A stretch of 64,000 nt of DNA from JAPOUP01 sp965199865 (GTDB lineage Bacteria; Pseudomonadota; Alphaproteobacteria; Rhodobacterales; Rhodobacteraceae), in the NCBI GenBank assembly GCA_965199865.1, contig CBDATU010000007.1:248001-312000 (forward strand), given 5' to 3'. Under the pieces are notes generated by a model. It was not told where the DNA came from. It worked only from the letters and a program-made list of their open reading frames with translations, and did no database searches. The first letter of the stretch is position 1; every line of letters begins with the position of its first letter. This document shows, piece after piece, positions 41,957 to 51,442 of the stretch. A program made the position numbers and the translations under genes.

Positions 41957-43612
41957 TCAGCGGGCGAACTTCTTGTATTTCAACCGTTTCGGCACGACGG
42001 CGTCCGGACCAAGACGACGCTTCTTGTCCGCTTCATAGTCTTCAAAATTGCCCTCAAACCATTCCACATGCGCCTCACCCTCAAACGCGAGAATGTGAGT
42101 GCAGATACGATCGAGAAAAAAACGGTCGTGGCTGATGATCACTGCGCAACCCGCGAAATCGACCAAAGCATCCTCCAGGGCGCGGAGCGTCTCCACATCA
42201 AGGTCATTGGTGGGTTCGTCCAGAAGAAGGACGTTTCCGCCAGAGCGCAGAAGCCTTGCCATGTGAACCCGGTTGCGTTCCCCACCTGACAGAAAGCCGA
42301 CCTTCTTCTGCTGGTCACCCCCCCTGAAATTGAACGCCGAGCAGTAGGCGCGGGAATTCAGTTCCGCATCGCCGAGATGGACAACCTCATCGCCTCCAGA
42401 GATTTCCTCCCAGACGGTCCGATCCGCCCTGAGCGCGTCGCGGGACTGATCCACATATGCAAGCTGAACGGTATCCCCGTATTCAACGACGCCACGATCC
42501 GGATCCTCCTGTCCGGTCAGCATGCGGAACAGTGTTGTCTTGCCCGCGCCGTTGGGGCCGATGACGCCTACGATACCACCTGCAGGAAGCGAGAACGAGA
42601 GTCCCTCAATCAGTTGCCTGTCGCCAAGATGCTTGGACAGGTCGTTGACCTCGATCACCTTTGAACCGAGCCGAGGACCATTCGGGATGATGATCTGGGC
42701 ACGGGTGAGTTTTTCACGCTCGGACTGCTGCGCAAGTTCGTTATAGGAGTTGATACGAGCCTTCTGCTTTGCCTGCCGGGCACGGGGGCTCTGGAGAATC
42801 CATTCAAGCTCGCGCTCAAGGGTGCGCTGCCTTGCCCTGTCCTGCCTAGCTTCCTGTTCGAGGCGCTTGGCCTTCTGTTCAAGCCAGGACGAATAGTTGC
42901 CCTCATAGGGCACGCCGCGGCCCCGGTCGAGTTCCAGTATCCAGCCTGTGATGTCATCCAGGAAATACCGGTCATGGGTAACGATCAGTATGGTGCCGGG
43001 ATACTTGATCAGATGCGTCTGCAGCCATGCGACGGTCTCGGCGTCAAGATGGTTTGTCGGTTCATCCAGCAGCAGCATTTCCGGCTGCTCAAGTAGAAGC
43101 CTGCACAGTGCGACCCGGCGTTTCTCACCTCCAGACAGTGAACCGACACTGGCTTCGTCTGGCGGGCAGCGAAGGGCTTCCATGCTGACATCCACCTGCG
43201 CGTCGAGATCCCAGAGGTTACTGGCATCGATTTCGTCCTGCAGCCTAGCCATTTCATCTGCGGTCTCGTCGCTATAGTTCATGGCCAGTTCATTGAAGCG
43301 ATCTAGGGTGGCCTTCTTCTCCGCGACACCGAGCAGAACGTTATCGCGGACGGTCAGACTCTCATCAAGCTCGGGTTCCTGAGGCAGATAACCTACGCGA
43401 ACTCCCTGTGCCGCCCAGGCTTCGCCCGAATGCTCCTGATCCAGACCGGCCATAATGCGCAACAAAGTGGACTTGCCCGCGCCATTGACTCCGACGACAC
43501 CGATCCTGACGCCCGGCAGGAAGCTAAGGCGGATGTTTTCGAAACATTTCTTGCCGCCCGGATAGGTCTTCGAGACGCCATCCATATGATAAACGAACTG
43601 CTGTGAAGCCAT
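41957..43612 (-). CDS. ettA: Energy-dependent translational throttle protein EttA (ABC-F)
   Basis: This 551-residue ABC-F ATPase has two nucleotide-binding domains. The first has Walker A GVNGAGKST, signature SLSGGEKRRVALCR and Walker B MLLLDEPTNHLD. The second has GPNGAGKTT, FLSGGERNRVHMAR and VLLLDEPTNDLDVET. Between them is the P-site-tRNA-interaction helix region, with ERELEWILQSPRARQAKQKA. EttA binds the ribosomal E site and gates the first peptide bond by ADP/ATP ratio. The start MASQQFVYHM is conserved in the family; a longer frame upstream lacks family similarity. It is a housekeeping gene, divergent from nadD. Confidence 0.95.
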   Translation of the reverse strand: MASQQFVYHMDGVSKTYPGGKKCFENIRLSFLPGVRIGVVGVNGAGKSTLLRIMAGLDQEHSGEAWAAQGVRVGYLPQEPELDESLTVRDNVLLGVAEKKATLDRFNELAMNYSDETADEMARLQDEIDASNLWDLDAQVDVSMEALRCPPDEASVGSLSGGEKRRVALCRLLLEQPEMLLLDEPTNHLDAETVAWLQTHLIKYPGTILIVTHDRYFLDDITGWILELDRGRGVPYEGNYSSWLEQKAKRLEQEARQDRARQRTLERELEWILQSPRARQAKQKARINSYNELAQQSEREKLTRAQIIIPNGPRLGSKVIEVNDLSKHLGDRQLIEGLSFSLPAGGIVGVIGPNGAGKTTLFRMLTGQEDPDRGVVEYGDTVQLAYVDQSRDALRADRTVWEEISGGDEVVHLGDAELNSRAYCSAFNFRGGDQQKKVGFLSGGERNRVHMARLLRSGGNVLLLDEPTNDLDVETLRALEDALVDFAGCAVIISHDRFFLDRICTHILAFEGEAHVEWFEGNFEDYEADKKRRLGPDAVVPKRLKYKKFAR

Positions 43613-43882
43613 CGGTTGCCTCGTGATTCTGATGGCGCAGCATCTAGCCGTTTTGGATTCGGGCGGCAACATGCACGTTGGCACGCCTGCGATACAGGCA
43701 CATTTTGGGCAGATCAATTCAATCGCATATGTCAACGACGTGAATACGCCTCGATTGGTGAGATTCGAGCCTGACCTGCGCCGGAACTGCGTGGAATTCA
43801 ACTAACTCTATGGGCCGATTGCCGGGCGCGGTGATTGACAGCAATTGACGAGGATCGCGAATGACGGCATTGAACGCCTGTC

Positions 43883-44503
43883 ATGCGGGAGCGTTCCACA
43901 ATCTCCGGTGCCGGGTTTCCTGCAGTACGGGCAGGCCAGACCATCGGACTGCTTGGGGGGTCATTCGACCCTCCGCATGCGGGACATGTGTCTGTCACCC
44001 GCGAGGCGCTGAAGCGGTTTGCACTGGACCGCGTGTGGTGGCTGGTGTCCCCCGGGAATCCACTGAAGGCCCGAGAGCCGGCGCCACTAGCCCGTCGAAT
44101 GGAAGCGGCGCGCAGATTGATGCAGCATCCGAGGGTCCTGGTCAGCGATATCGAGGCGCGAATCGGCACAGAATACACGGCCGAGACGCTATCGGTACTT
44201 TCCGAGCGGTTTCCGGGCGTGCGCTTCGTCTGGCTGATGGGCGCTGACAATCTCACACTGTTTCACCAGTGGAAACGATGGGGCCAGATATTTCAGTCAG
44301 TGCCGATCGGTGTCATCGCCCGCCCGATTGACATCACCCCCGCACGCCATTCCAAAGCCGCCAGGACGTTCTCCAGCGCCCGTCTGGGAAACTGGCAGTC
44401 CCTGCTACTTGCGCGAGCATCTCCACCAGCCTGGTGTCTCGTGAACGTGCCGATGCTAGACCTTTCATCACAGGTAATTCGCGCCCGTGGCGGCTGGGTG
44501 TAG
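43883..44503 (+). CDS. nadD: Nicotinate-nucleotide adenylyltransferase
   Basis: This 206-residue protein shows GLLGGSFDPPHAGHVSVTRE (the nucleotidyltransferase G-FDP-H-GH motif), WWLVSPGNPLK, and MGADNLTLFHQWKRW. It ends with the ISS/T-type block LDLSSQVIRARGGW. It forms nicotinate adenine dinucleotide from nicotinate mononucleotide and ATP in NAD synthesis. It is divergent from ettA with about 270 bases between the genes. Length and motifs are normal. Confidence 0.95.
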   Translation: MRERSTISGAGFPAVRAGQTIGLLGGSFDPPHAGHVSVTREALKRFALDRVWWLVSPGNPLKAREPAPLARRMEAARRLMQHPRVLVSDIEARIGTEYTAETLSVLSERFPGVRFVWLMGADNLTLFHQWKRWGQIFQSVPIGVIARPIDITPARHSKAARTFSSARLGNWQSLLLARASPPAWCLVNVPMLDLSSQVIRARGGWV

Positions 44504-45493
44504 GGAGTTGGCTCAAATGACGGCCTGATTCCATCCGCACCAAAACCACCGGGGTGAACCGGTTGAACCACCGCATAAAAGTAGTGGCCGATGTGAGCGG
44601 CGCAAAATTCCCTCAAGCTTAATGCCCATGCGGCGTTAACGAAGTCCGGGGCGAGAAACTGGCGTAAGCGCCAGTCGCCTGCCCTCATCAGGGATGCTGA
44701 CCGTTCATATGGTTGGCAACTTTTCGGGCCTGCCCGTTTGGGTGGCCTCAATCGCCTCTTCGCAGTTCGATGGCATCCTGCGCAACGCGACGAACCGAAT
44801 GGGCCACCCCTGAACCATCCGTTTCATACAGAAGTCTGCACATTAGCATGGTCTGGTGAAAGTTTGTCCTCTCGCCGAAATTCATCCGCCGCGTGTCATG
44901 ACTGACTATCATGGGCTCGACCTGGAACCGCTTGCAAGGCCCCCCGCTGAGCTGCACTGGCGATCCTAGCACAACCATTTGGAGCTGACCCTGCGTCCTT
45001 TGAAGGCGCGTCACACCCAACAGCCAGCCGGTCAGACCGGGATATGGAGCGCGGGGCGGCGGAAAAAGGGTCGGACGCGGCATTCCGGCCATCCTGGAAC
45101 AGCTCCGGTATCTCCGCGTGGTGATTGCCCCCGCCGTCCGGACGGCGCGGCACGGAGGGAATTACACCCGTCAGCCGTTCGGCGGTCGTGGCCGGGGCGG
45201 TGGTGCCCGTTCAAGGCCGGAACGGAGCACCCGGCCCTTGCCATGTGCGGTGTAACCCGCCACTTCCAGGATCATGGGGATTCCTCCACAGTTCGGTGCG
45301 GAGTGTCCGGCCCGTCGGGCGGGAGCCATGAAAAAAATCGAGACATCCAGCCGGCATGCGACCGGTAATGACGCGGGAAGCCTTACATAGGTTGCGAATC
45401 GGCCGCAGGCGGCGGCCGACGCGTCCCGGCCGTGACGGCCGGGCGCAATCAGTCCGGCACCTTGCGGGTGCCCCGACAGGGAGGAGAAACGGA
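44504..45493. other. About 990 bases, possible decayed gene plus hairpin-rich leader of rpn
   Basis: A minus-strand frame ending at 44748 reads PMIVSHDTRRMNFGERTNFH and CRLLYETDGSGVAHSVRRVA. It looks protein-like but has no intact start and no family that could be named, so it may be a remnant. The right part is GC-rich with inverted repeats, among them CCCGGCCGT-G-ACGGCCGGG at 45425-45443 and GGCACC-TTGCG-GGTGCC at 45457-45473, just before the rpn ribosome binding site. Confidence 0.4.
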
Positions 45494-46537
45494 ATGGCCA
45501 GCGAACCACGCACACCCCATGACAGCCTGTTCAGGGCGCTGATCTCAGAGCCGGAACGCGGCGCGAGGCTGGTGCGGCAGCTCCTACCCCCGGACATCAC
45601 CGTCCTGATCGCCGACGCGCCCCTGGAGCGCATTCCCGAGACTTTCGTTGACCGGAACCTGGGCCTCCGCCAGGCGGACGCGCTGTTCCGGGCGAAGCTG
45701 GAGGACGGACGTCCCGCCCTGCTCTACGTTCTCCTAGAGCACAAGTCGGACGAAGATCCCTGGGCCCCGTTGCAGATGGCCCGCTACATCGTCCGGATAT
45801 GGACCTGGCACGCGGGCCTGCCGGAGGCGCGTCCGGGCGTCCTTCCTCCGGTGGTCCCTGTGCTGGTCCACCACGGGCGGAGGCCGTGGAAGGGGCCTCT
45901 CTCCGTGCTCGACATGATCGAGGCGCCGGAGGGGATCGCCGGCCTGGCGCGGTCGCTGTCCTGCGTCCTCCACGACCTGGGCTCCGGTGAGACAGAGCGT
46001 CTGTCGGAGGATCCGGGGATCCGGTCGGTCCTGGCGGCGCTGAGGCACACATGGGACAGACCGGTCCCGGAGGACGTTCTCCAGCTGATCCTGTCGGGGC
46101 CCCCTGACGGAACGGACCTGGAAGTGCAGCTTGTCACTTACATCGTGAGGCTGTACGATCTTGACCGCGGGCGCCTCGAGGCCGCGCTGCGGCTGGCGCG
46201 TCCGGAGAGATGGGAGGAGCTGATGGGGACGGTTGCGGATGAGCTGGTAGAGGACGGCAGGAAAACGTGGATCGCCCACGGAAGGGCTGAAGGGCTGGCC
46301 GAGGGTGTCGCACGGGGCCGAGCCGAGGGTGTCGCACGGGGCCGGGCCGAGGGTGTCGCAAGGGGCCGAGCCGAGGGAAAGGCCGAGACCCTCCTGCAGC
46401 TATCCCACATTAAATTCGGTGGCGTGCCCGACGCCCGCGTCCGGGAGATCCGGGCAGCGGACGCGGCGACCCTCGACCGCTGGCTAGAAGCGCTGGTCTC
46501 TGCGGACACGCTGGAGGCGGTCTTCAGGTCCCACTGA
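45494..46537 (+). CDS. Rpn-family recombination-promoting nuclease (PD-(D/E)XK, Transposase_31)
   Basis: The ATG at 45494 behind GGGAGGAG gives 347 residues. The N-terminal part reads HDSLFRALISEPERGARLVR. ADALFRAKLEDGRPALLYVL, then LEHKSDEDPWAPLQMARYIV carries the D and E-x-K residues of the PD-(D/E)XK nuclease core (about residues 55-90). Rpn proteins are DNA endonucleases that promote RecA-independent recombination. Before the C-terminal DUF4351-like tail lie three 8-residue repeats (EGVARGRA). Such repeats vary in copy number in other Rpn genes. The gene stands alone in a repeat-rich, IS-rich stretch. Confidence 0.85.
   Translation: MASEPRTPHDSLFRALISEPERGARLVRQLLPPDITVLIADAPLERIPETFVDRNLGLRQADALFRAKLEDGRPALLYVLLEHKSDEDPWAPLQMARYIVRIWTWHAGLPEARPGVLPPVVPVLVHHGRRPWKGPLSVLDMIEAPEGIAGLARSLSCVLHDLGSGETERLSEDPGIRSVLAALRHTWDRPVPEDVLQLILSGPPDGTDLEVQLVTYIVRLYDLDRGRLEAALRLARPERWEELMGTVADELVEDGRKTWIAHGRAEGLAEGVARGRAEGVARGRAEGVARGRAEGKAETLLQLSHIKFGGVPDARVREIRAADAATLDRWLEALVSADTLEAVFRSH
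46301..46372 (+). repeat. Three tandem 24-bp units inside the rpn gene
   Basis: The unit starts GAGGGTGTCGCACGGGGC and recurs at 46301, 46325 and 46349 with single-base changes. Each encodes EGVARGRA. The frame is kept, so copy number can change without inactivating the gene. Confidence 0.95.
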
Positions 46538-47358
46538 CCCGCCGGAAGGCGGAACAGGGCGTATGTCGGGAATGATGTTTACACTACCCGGCCAACAGTT
46601 ACCGGTCATGGCTGATGACATTCAGACAGTCCGCTGACGGGCGTCGCGATCTCATCCCACGCCGGGAGGGAGTTCCGGTGAGAAAGGCGCCGACCGTCCC
46701 AGGCCCACATAAAACCGGCCATGCATCACATGGCGACGCATGACGCCTCACAGTCGCCCGATCGGAACGGGGTGTGGGACATTAGGCGACAGGAAATGGA
46801 GCCGGATACGGCATTCCGACCACCCGGGAACGGCCCAGCAACCCTACAGCAACCCTACGTGATGATGGTGACGCCGGTCATGCGCCGGTCGGTCCTGGCA
46901 TCCGGTGAGCACCGCACCGGCGAAGACCACCATTCCGTTAGCGGGCGGTCCAAGCATGATCCATTCATTCCGCCGCGCCTGCCTGTCGGTCGGTGGCGAC
47001 GGCCAGGACGCATTTGTGCTCAATGGAGCTAACGAGTATTCGGGTGCGTTCAGGTGGCGCACGATGGGAAGGATGCGGCAATGTCGGACCAGGACGCGCG
47101 GAAATTTTTCGGCTTTGATTGATCCTGAAGAGGTCTCGACTTCGGCCCTACTTGCCGAACGTGAGTGCCGCGAACGCGAGCGCCAGCGTCTGAAGGATGA
47201 AGCCGCGAACGAGTCTTGCGACAGCATCGGGGAATGCCGGCAGGAATGGCCGTGGTCGGCGTGACGGATTAGCGTACGAAGAAACCGTGCTGGCGGAATG
47301 ATAGACGCCAGATGCCCTGCAGGGAATCCAGCGGGGCTATTTTACAGGCTATCCATTA
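46538..47358. other. About 820 bases without a recognisable gene
   Basis: Only short, motif-free frames were seen. A plus-strand stretch near 47130-47210 reads as charged residues (LLAERECRERERQRLKDEAA) and could be a remnant, but no family was recognised. Confidence 0.4.
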
Positions 47359-47475
47359 TCATTCACGCTTTGCGCCGGTCAGGTTCGCGCCGCGCAGGTC
47401 CGCACTGCGCAGGTCCGCTTTGAGCCTACTAGCTTCGCGCAGTTCACTGTCCTTTCGCTTCTTCGATGCGCTCAT
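47359..47475 (-). CDS. Tiny pentapeptide-repeat ORF or remnant
   Basis: The ATG at 47475 opens 38 codons. The second half reads ADLRSADLRGANLTGA, three or four units of the A(D/N)LxX pentapeptide repeat, which forms a right-handed quadrilateral beta helix in full-length proteins. With so few units it cannot build a stable helix and is probably the start or leftover of a longer pentapeptide protein. The polar MSASKKRKDSELRE leader looks like a natural start. The function is unknown. Confidence 0.4.
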   Translation of the reverse strand: MSASKKRKDSELREASRLKADLRSADLRGANLTGAKRE

Positions 47476-47548
47476 GCGGCGACTAACGGATCATAAGCCG
47501 CAACCGTCAAGCCCTTCCGCGTATTTTCATAGCGGTATCGAATGAATG

Positions 47549-48055
47549 TCATGCCCCGAGGATCCGAAGCGGCAGGCCATCATTCCAACCTGTCTTTCCC
47601 CTCATCACGCGGATGGATTTCCACTTCTTCGCCCGGGTGGACAGGTTCATCGCCATTTGCTTCATGACCACGAGGCCGTTCGAGGCAAAGTCTTTCCGCA
47701 CCCGGCTGCAATCGTACCGGCAAGTCACGTCCAGAACCTGGTCCAGCTGGTTTCCGATACCCTGGTGCGAGTGCACCGCATGCGCGAACCGCCTGGCGTC
47801 GAGAGGCAGGGGCGGGATGAAAGGCCGCGTCTCCACCATGGTCTGTCCGCCGGTCCCGCGGGCGGTTTCCACCATAAGCGTTAACTTATTGACTTCGACC
47901 GTACGCAGACCAGTCAGCGACCTGATTTCCCAGCGAATTCTCCACGTGGCGGGGAAAGGATGATATGAAACGCCCCTATCGTCCTGTCCGCTCGGTCTGT
48001 CCCTGCGATTCGCGTTTGCGCGGCAGCATCGGATCGCTCTGAGGTAACAACTCAA
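47549..48055 (-). pseudogene. ISAs1-family transposase C-terminal remnant
   Basis: The minus-strand frame reads RRFAHAVHSHQGIGNQLDQV, then LDVTCRYDCSRVRKDFASNG, then KQMAMNLSTRAKKWKSIRVM. This follows the ISAs1 end pattern (VR-HWGIEN-LHWVLDVTF-ED-SR, then MALNLL). Histidine, tryptophan and glutamate residues of the motif are replaced. The N-terminal domain is missing or unrecognisable, so it is a dead remnant. A second, different ISAs1 remnant lies at 17318. Confidence 0.65.
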
Positions 48056-48601
48056 CGCGTATGGGGCGGACGACCCGCAAACGCTGTTGGCACTGTCGCC
48101 CGCAACCTCGCCACCACTACCGATACGCCGTCAGAGCGCTGAACATCGACCAGATGAACCAGTATGGCGACCTGCGTGCCGTCCGTGACAAAAGTCACTA
48201 GCCTGTCAAAGTGGCACTTCATCGGACGTCCCACCAAGAGCCGCCCCGCTCGTGACACCATGGACAGTCGAAGCGGAATGCGGCAGCTGGATCTGTTCGC
48301 CAACCACACGTCAGCGAGTGCCATCCAACCGGCCATCGCCGTTTTTCCCGGACTTCGCCGGCATCCTGATGCAGGCAATTCGCTGTTCGGCGCTAGCGCT
48401 GCGCCACAGGAGTGCGCCCCAAAGCACCACCCTGTAGAAGCCGCAGCCGAGGAAACCTGACTTGATCAATTCGGGATTCTGGCTTGATGGATGGGGTCCA
48501 TGTTACCTGTTCACAAATTGATCTGGAAATCGGCAAGCCCCGGCCCGCCACGGTGATGTTGATCGCCGAAAAGGTGTCCCGTTTCCGGTGCGCCCGGACG
48601 G
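48056..48601. other. About 550 bases without a recognisable gene
   Basis: Minus-strand frames continue the decayed ISAs1 context but without further recognisable blocks. Nothing else was seen. Confidence 0.4.
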
Positions 48602-49663
48602 TCAGACCGGACCCGTGCCGGAGCCATCGGGCCTGAGCTTCAGCGGTGCGGGCCGAGATTCAGTCTCCGCAACCAGAGCCTCCATTCCAGTCGCGAATTC
48701 GGCGCAGCTCCGCTCTAGCTCCGCTGCGGCCGCGTCCATCCGCGTCACCACCGCCACCTGCTCCCGGTCCCGGAAGAAGGAATCTCCGCGGCCGGAAACG
48801 GTTTCCCAATCGGCTCTAAGCATGCGCCGACCCAATTCCTGCGCAACCACGACCAACACACGGGCATTCCGGGCCAGCGCCGTCTCGTGCAGCGCTTCGG
48901 CCAATTCCCCATGCCAGAGAGGAAGAATGTCCTGCAGCCGCCTCACCGCCCGGGCGCCACTCCCGCGATCCGGAACCGGAATCCCTCCGTAGGTGTTGGT
49001 ATGGTCGCGCCTGGTAACACCGTCAAGGGCGCGCAGCCGCGCAGCCATGGTGGAGTCGCCACGCTCGGCCTCCAGCTGGCCAGCCAGTTCCGCCACGTCG
49101 CGGATCCTCTTCGGGGTCACACCCCGGCGCACCAGCACCGCCTTGGCCAGGCGCTTGGCAGCGTCCGCGCTTTCCTGAACCAGATCCCCGTAGGCGTCGA
49201 AGGCAGTCACCCAGTCTGTTCGCGAGCGGGCCTCTGCGTGACAATCGAAAGCCTTCCGGACATGCGAAAGCGACGCATCCATGCCACGCCTCCACTCCTG
49301 GGGATCCTTTTGAGCCTCCCTTCCGGGTTCAGGGCGGTTCCACGCACCAGCAAGTAGACGGCCGTCACGGGCCACGCAGCGGTCGAGGCTGCCGACGAGG
49401 CCCGCTCGCTCCCGCAGCAGCCGCTCGCTGCGGACAACGACATTGACCTCGTTGACCGTGTCGGCGAGACGCTCCACCGGCAACCCCTGCGGTAAGTGAA
49501 TACCGTCATCGTCGACCACCAGCAGCACATCCCAATCGCTGTCGGGGCGGTGGTCACCCCGCGCACGGCTACCGAATAACAGCGCCGCCCGAGCCTCCGG
49601 CCAGGCATCAAGGCTCTCAGCGCAGGCATTCCGGAGGGTGGCTTCGTCAAGTGGTTGGGTCAT
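48602..49663 (-). CDS. Nucleotidyltransferase fused to a HEPN-like helical domain, paralogue 1
   Basis: This 353-residue protein has an N-terminal minimal nucleotidyltransferase domain: G31-S32 in LLFGSRARGDHRPDSDWDVL, with D43 and D45 as the metal-binding pair. A helical C-terminal domain follows, with SADAAKRLAKAVLVRRGV and the motif R218-x2-H221-x3-Y225 in VTRRDHTNTYGG. Separate MntA and HepT proteins form toxin-antitoxin pairs in which the MNT subunit AMPylates a tyrosine near the HEPN R-x4-H motif. Here both parts appear fused. The gene at 53946 is a clear paralogue. A defence or regulatory role is inferred, not shown; a resistance-type nucleotidyltransferase is the alternative. Confidence 0.7.
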   Translation of the reverse strand: MTQPLDEATLRNACAESLDAWPEARAALLFGSRARGDHRPDSDWDVLLVVDDDGIHLPQGLPVERLADTVNEVNVVVRSERLLRERAGLVGSLDRCVARDGRLLAGAWNRPEPGREAQKDPQEWRRGMDASLSHVRKAFDCHAEARSRTDWVTAFDAYGDLVQESADAAKRLAKAVLVRRGVTPKRIRDVAELAGQLEAERGDSTMAARLRALDGVTRRDHTNTYGGIPVPDRGSGARAVRRLQDILPLWHGELAEALHETALARNARVLVVVAQELGRRMLRADWETVSGRGDSFFRDREQVAVVTRMDAAAAELERSCAEFATGMEALVAETESRPAPLKLRPDGSGTGPV

Positions 49664-50133
49664 GGCTCGGATACCATCGCGGTCGCAGGTGCCTACCAGC
49701 GCACCGCCCGCCGCTTAGCGGTCTGGCGATGCCTTCCATCCTCTGAGCAAGGCAGATGCGTGCGGTTCCGGTCATGCCCTCTTCCCCGACCGCGCAGCCA
49801 AAGCCGTCGCTCATCATGCACCTCTGCAGCCACCAGCTTCACGCCTTTGTGGAAGCAGGCCCATAAATCTCCCAGGTGCATGCTCACGCAGGCCATTCGG
49901 TCGCTCCAAAGCGGGAATGTAAGCGTTTGGCGTGGGTTGGCTACAACCGGCCATACATGCAGCATGCAGCGAAGACCCTACAAAATCAACCGAAACCTGA
50001 TTGCGCTGTCACGCATATAGCCTTCTGTCTGAGCACAATCCCAGACACCGCTGGCAGAGCGACGACCTTACCGGACAAAGACCTTCAAGCTGTGGTGCCG
50101 CAGTGCCGTCAGGCAACAGGCCCCTGAAATCCT
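49664..50133. other. About 470 bases without a recognisable gene
   Basis: A 90-codon minus-strand frame (49693-49965) was considered but shows no family pattern and no ribosome binding site. The rest is non-coding between the nucleotidyltransferase-fusion gene and the Rieske oxygenase. Confidence 0.4.
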
Positions 50134-51168
50134 CTAGGCAACCACATCTGATTGTTCGGCCGCGAGCGCGCGATCGATTCGCAGACGGAATAACCGGGCA
50201 CCGGCATCAAGACCTAGATCAATATGAGGGGTCTCGCTGCGCTTCATCCCCTCATGCACCTTTTCAAGGACAGTCCGGTCTTCCTCGAATGCCATGCTTG
50301 CGCCATTGTTCATGAATTCCGAGACCTCCCTGTTGTCGGGATCCGAGTTCCGGTGCTGGAACCAGAAATACCGTGTCCGCTCCGAATCAATCGGAGTCAT
50401 GAAATTGTATGAAATATTGATAAACGTCTCGGGAACCGGCGCACTTCCGTATCCTCCCGTACCAACTGGCGTGTAGACGGACTTGTTCAGCGCGATCGAC
50501 GGAAGGCGCATTTCATAGTGCTGGAGGCGGTCGCAGTTCCCATCAAAGGGCAGTATTTTGGCGTAATAGGGTGAAGGAGGTCTATCCATGATCCACCGGG
50601 ATACGATTACGCCCTGATCCGTCTTTTCGACGCTGAGAGGCTCGTCGTCCGTCCCGGCTCCGGCGAAAGATGTCACATGCACCCATGCAACATGGCTGGG
50701 ATCAAGGAGGTTATCGCAGATCCATAGGTAATTGCAGTCAATGTCCATGTCCCCGCCATCGGTCATGCCCCAGCTCGAATTCTCGAAGTTCTCAATGGCA
50801 AACAGCCTGTCTGGATCCGCAAGCCCGGCATCACCCATCCATATCCAGAGAAACCGATAGCGATCGATCACCGGATAGGACTTCACTACTGCTCTCCTTG
50901 GAATGCTGTCCGGCTGGGTGGGCGCGGCGACACAGGTGCCACTGCAGTCAAACGTAAGGCCGTGATAGCCGCATTCCACCTCGTCTCCCACGAGCCGACC
51001 TTCGGAGAGAGGCAGCTTGCGATGCGGACAGGCATTCTCAAGAGCCACCGGATCTCCATTCTCTTTCCTGTAGAGCACGATTCGCTCTCCAAGAATCATC
51101 TCGGCCTTCAGCTGGCGGCCGAAATCTCGGCTCCAGCCCGCGATGTACCAGCAGTTTCTCAGGAACAT
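50134..51168 (-). CDS. Rieske non-haem iron oxygenase (vanillate demethylase VanA-like)
   Basis: This 344-residue protein starts MFLRNCWYIAGW. The Rieske [2Fe-2S] site is CPHRKLPLSEG and CGYHGLTF (C-x-H and C-x2-H, residues about 47-70). The mononuclear iron site is DNLLDPSHVAWVH, where aspartate and two histidines bind the catalytic iron. The length and layout fit the VanA/ring-hydroxylating one-chain group that demethylates or hydroxylates small substrates. The divergent desaturase-like hydroxylase and Rieske ferredoxin genes nearby may belong to the same pathway. The substrate is not known; vanillate is only the best-studied relative. Confidence 0.82.
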   Translation of the reverse strand: MFLRNCWYIAGWSRDFGRQLKAEMILGERIVLYRKENGDPVALENACPHRKLPLSEGRLVGDEVECGYHGLTFDCSGTCVAAPTQPDSIPRRAVVKSYPVIDRYRFLWIWMGDAGLADPDRLFAIENFENSSWGMTDGGDMDIDCNYLWICDNLLDPSHVAWVHVTSFAGAGTDDEPLSVEKTDQGVIVSRWIMDRPPSPYYAKILPFDGNCDRLQHYEMRLPSIALNKSVYTPVGTGGYGSAPVPETFINISYNFMTPIDSERTRYFWFQHRNSDPDNREVSEFMNNGASMAFEEDRTVLEKVHEGMKRSETPHIDLGLDAGARLFRLRIDRALAAEQSDVVA

Positions 51169-51442
51169 GAACCTTTTTTCTCCCCGTGAACGGAACAAAT
51201 CGCACTATCGGCGGGTTCTCGTCCACCGTCCAGCGCCGAACCGGTCCATTCCAGTCATATTTTTGATCAGGCCAGACAAGTCACGGCGATAGCCTGCGTG
51301 TCTGGGGTTGATGAATCCCCTTGCCACCATAGAATGCGCGGGTGCCGTCGAACTCATCGATAGCGCGGTGCAAGGTGCTCCAGCTTATCGGATCGCCAAT
51401 CGGACCAAGACCGCGCCCGACTGCCGGATCAAGGAGGAATTC

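Noticed and set aside
49693..49965. Minus-strand frame of 90 codons
   Set aside because: No ribosome binding site, motif or conserved neighbour; composition looks random.
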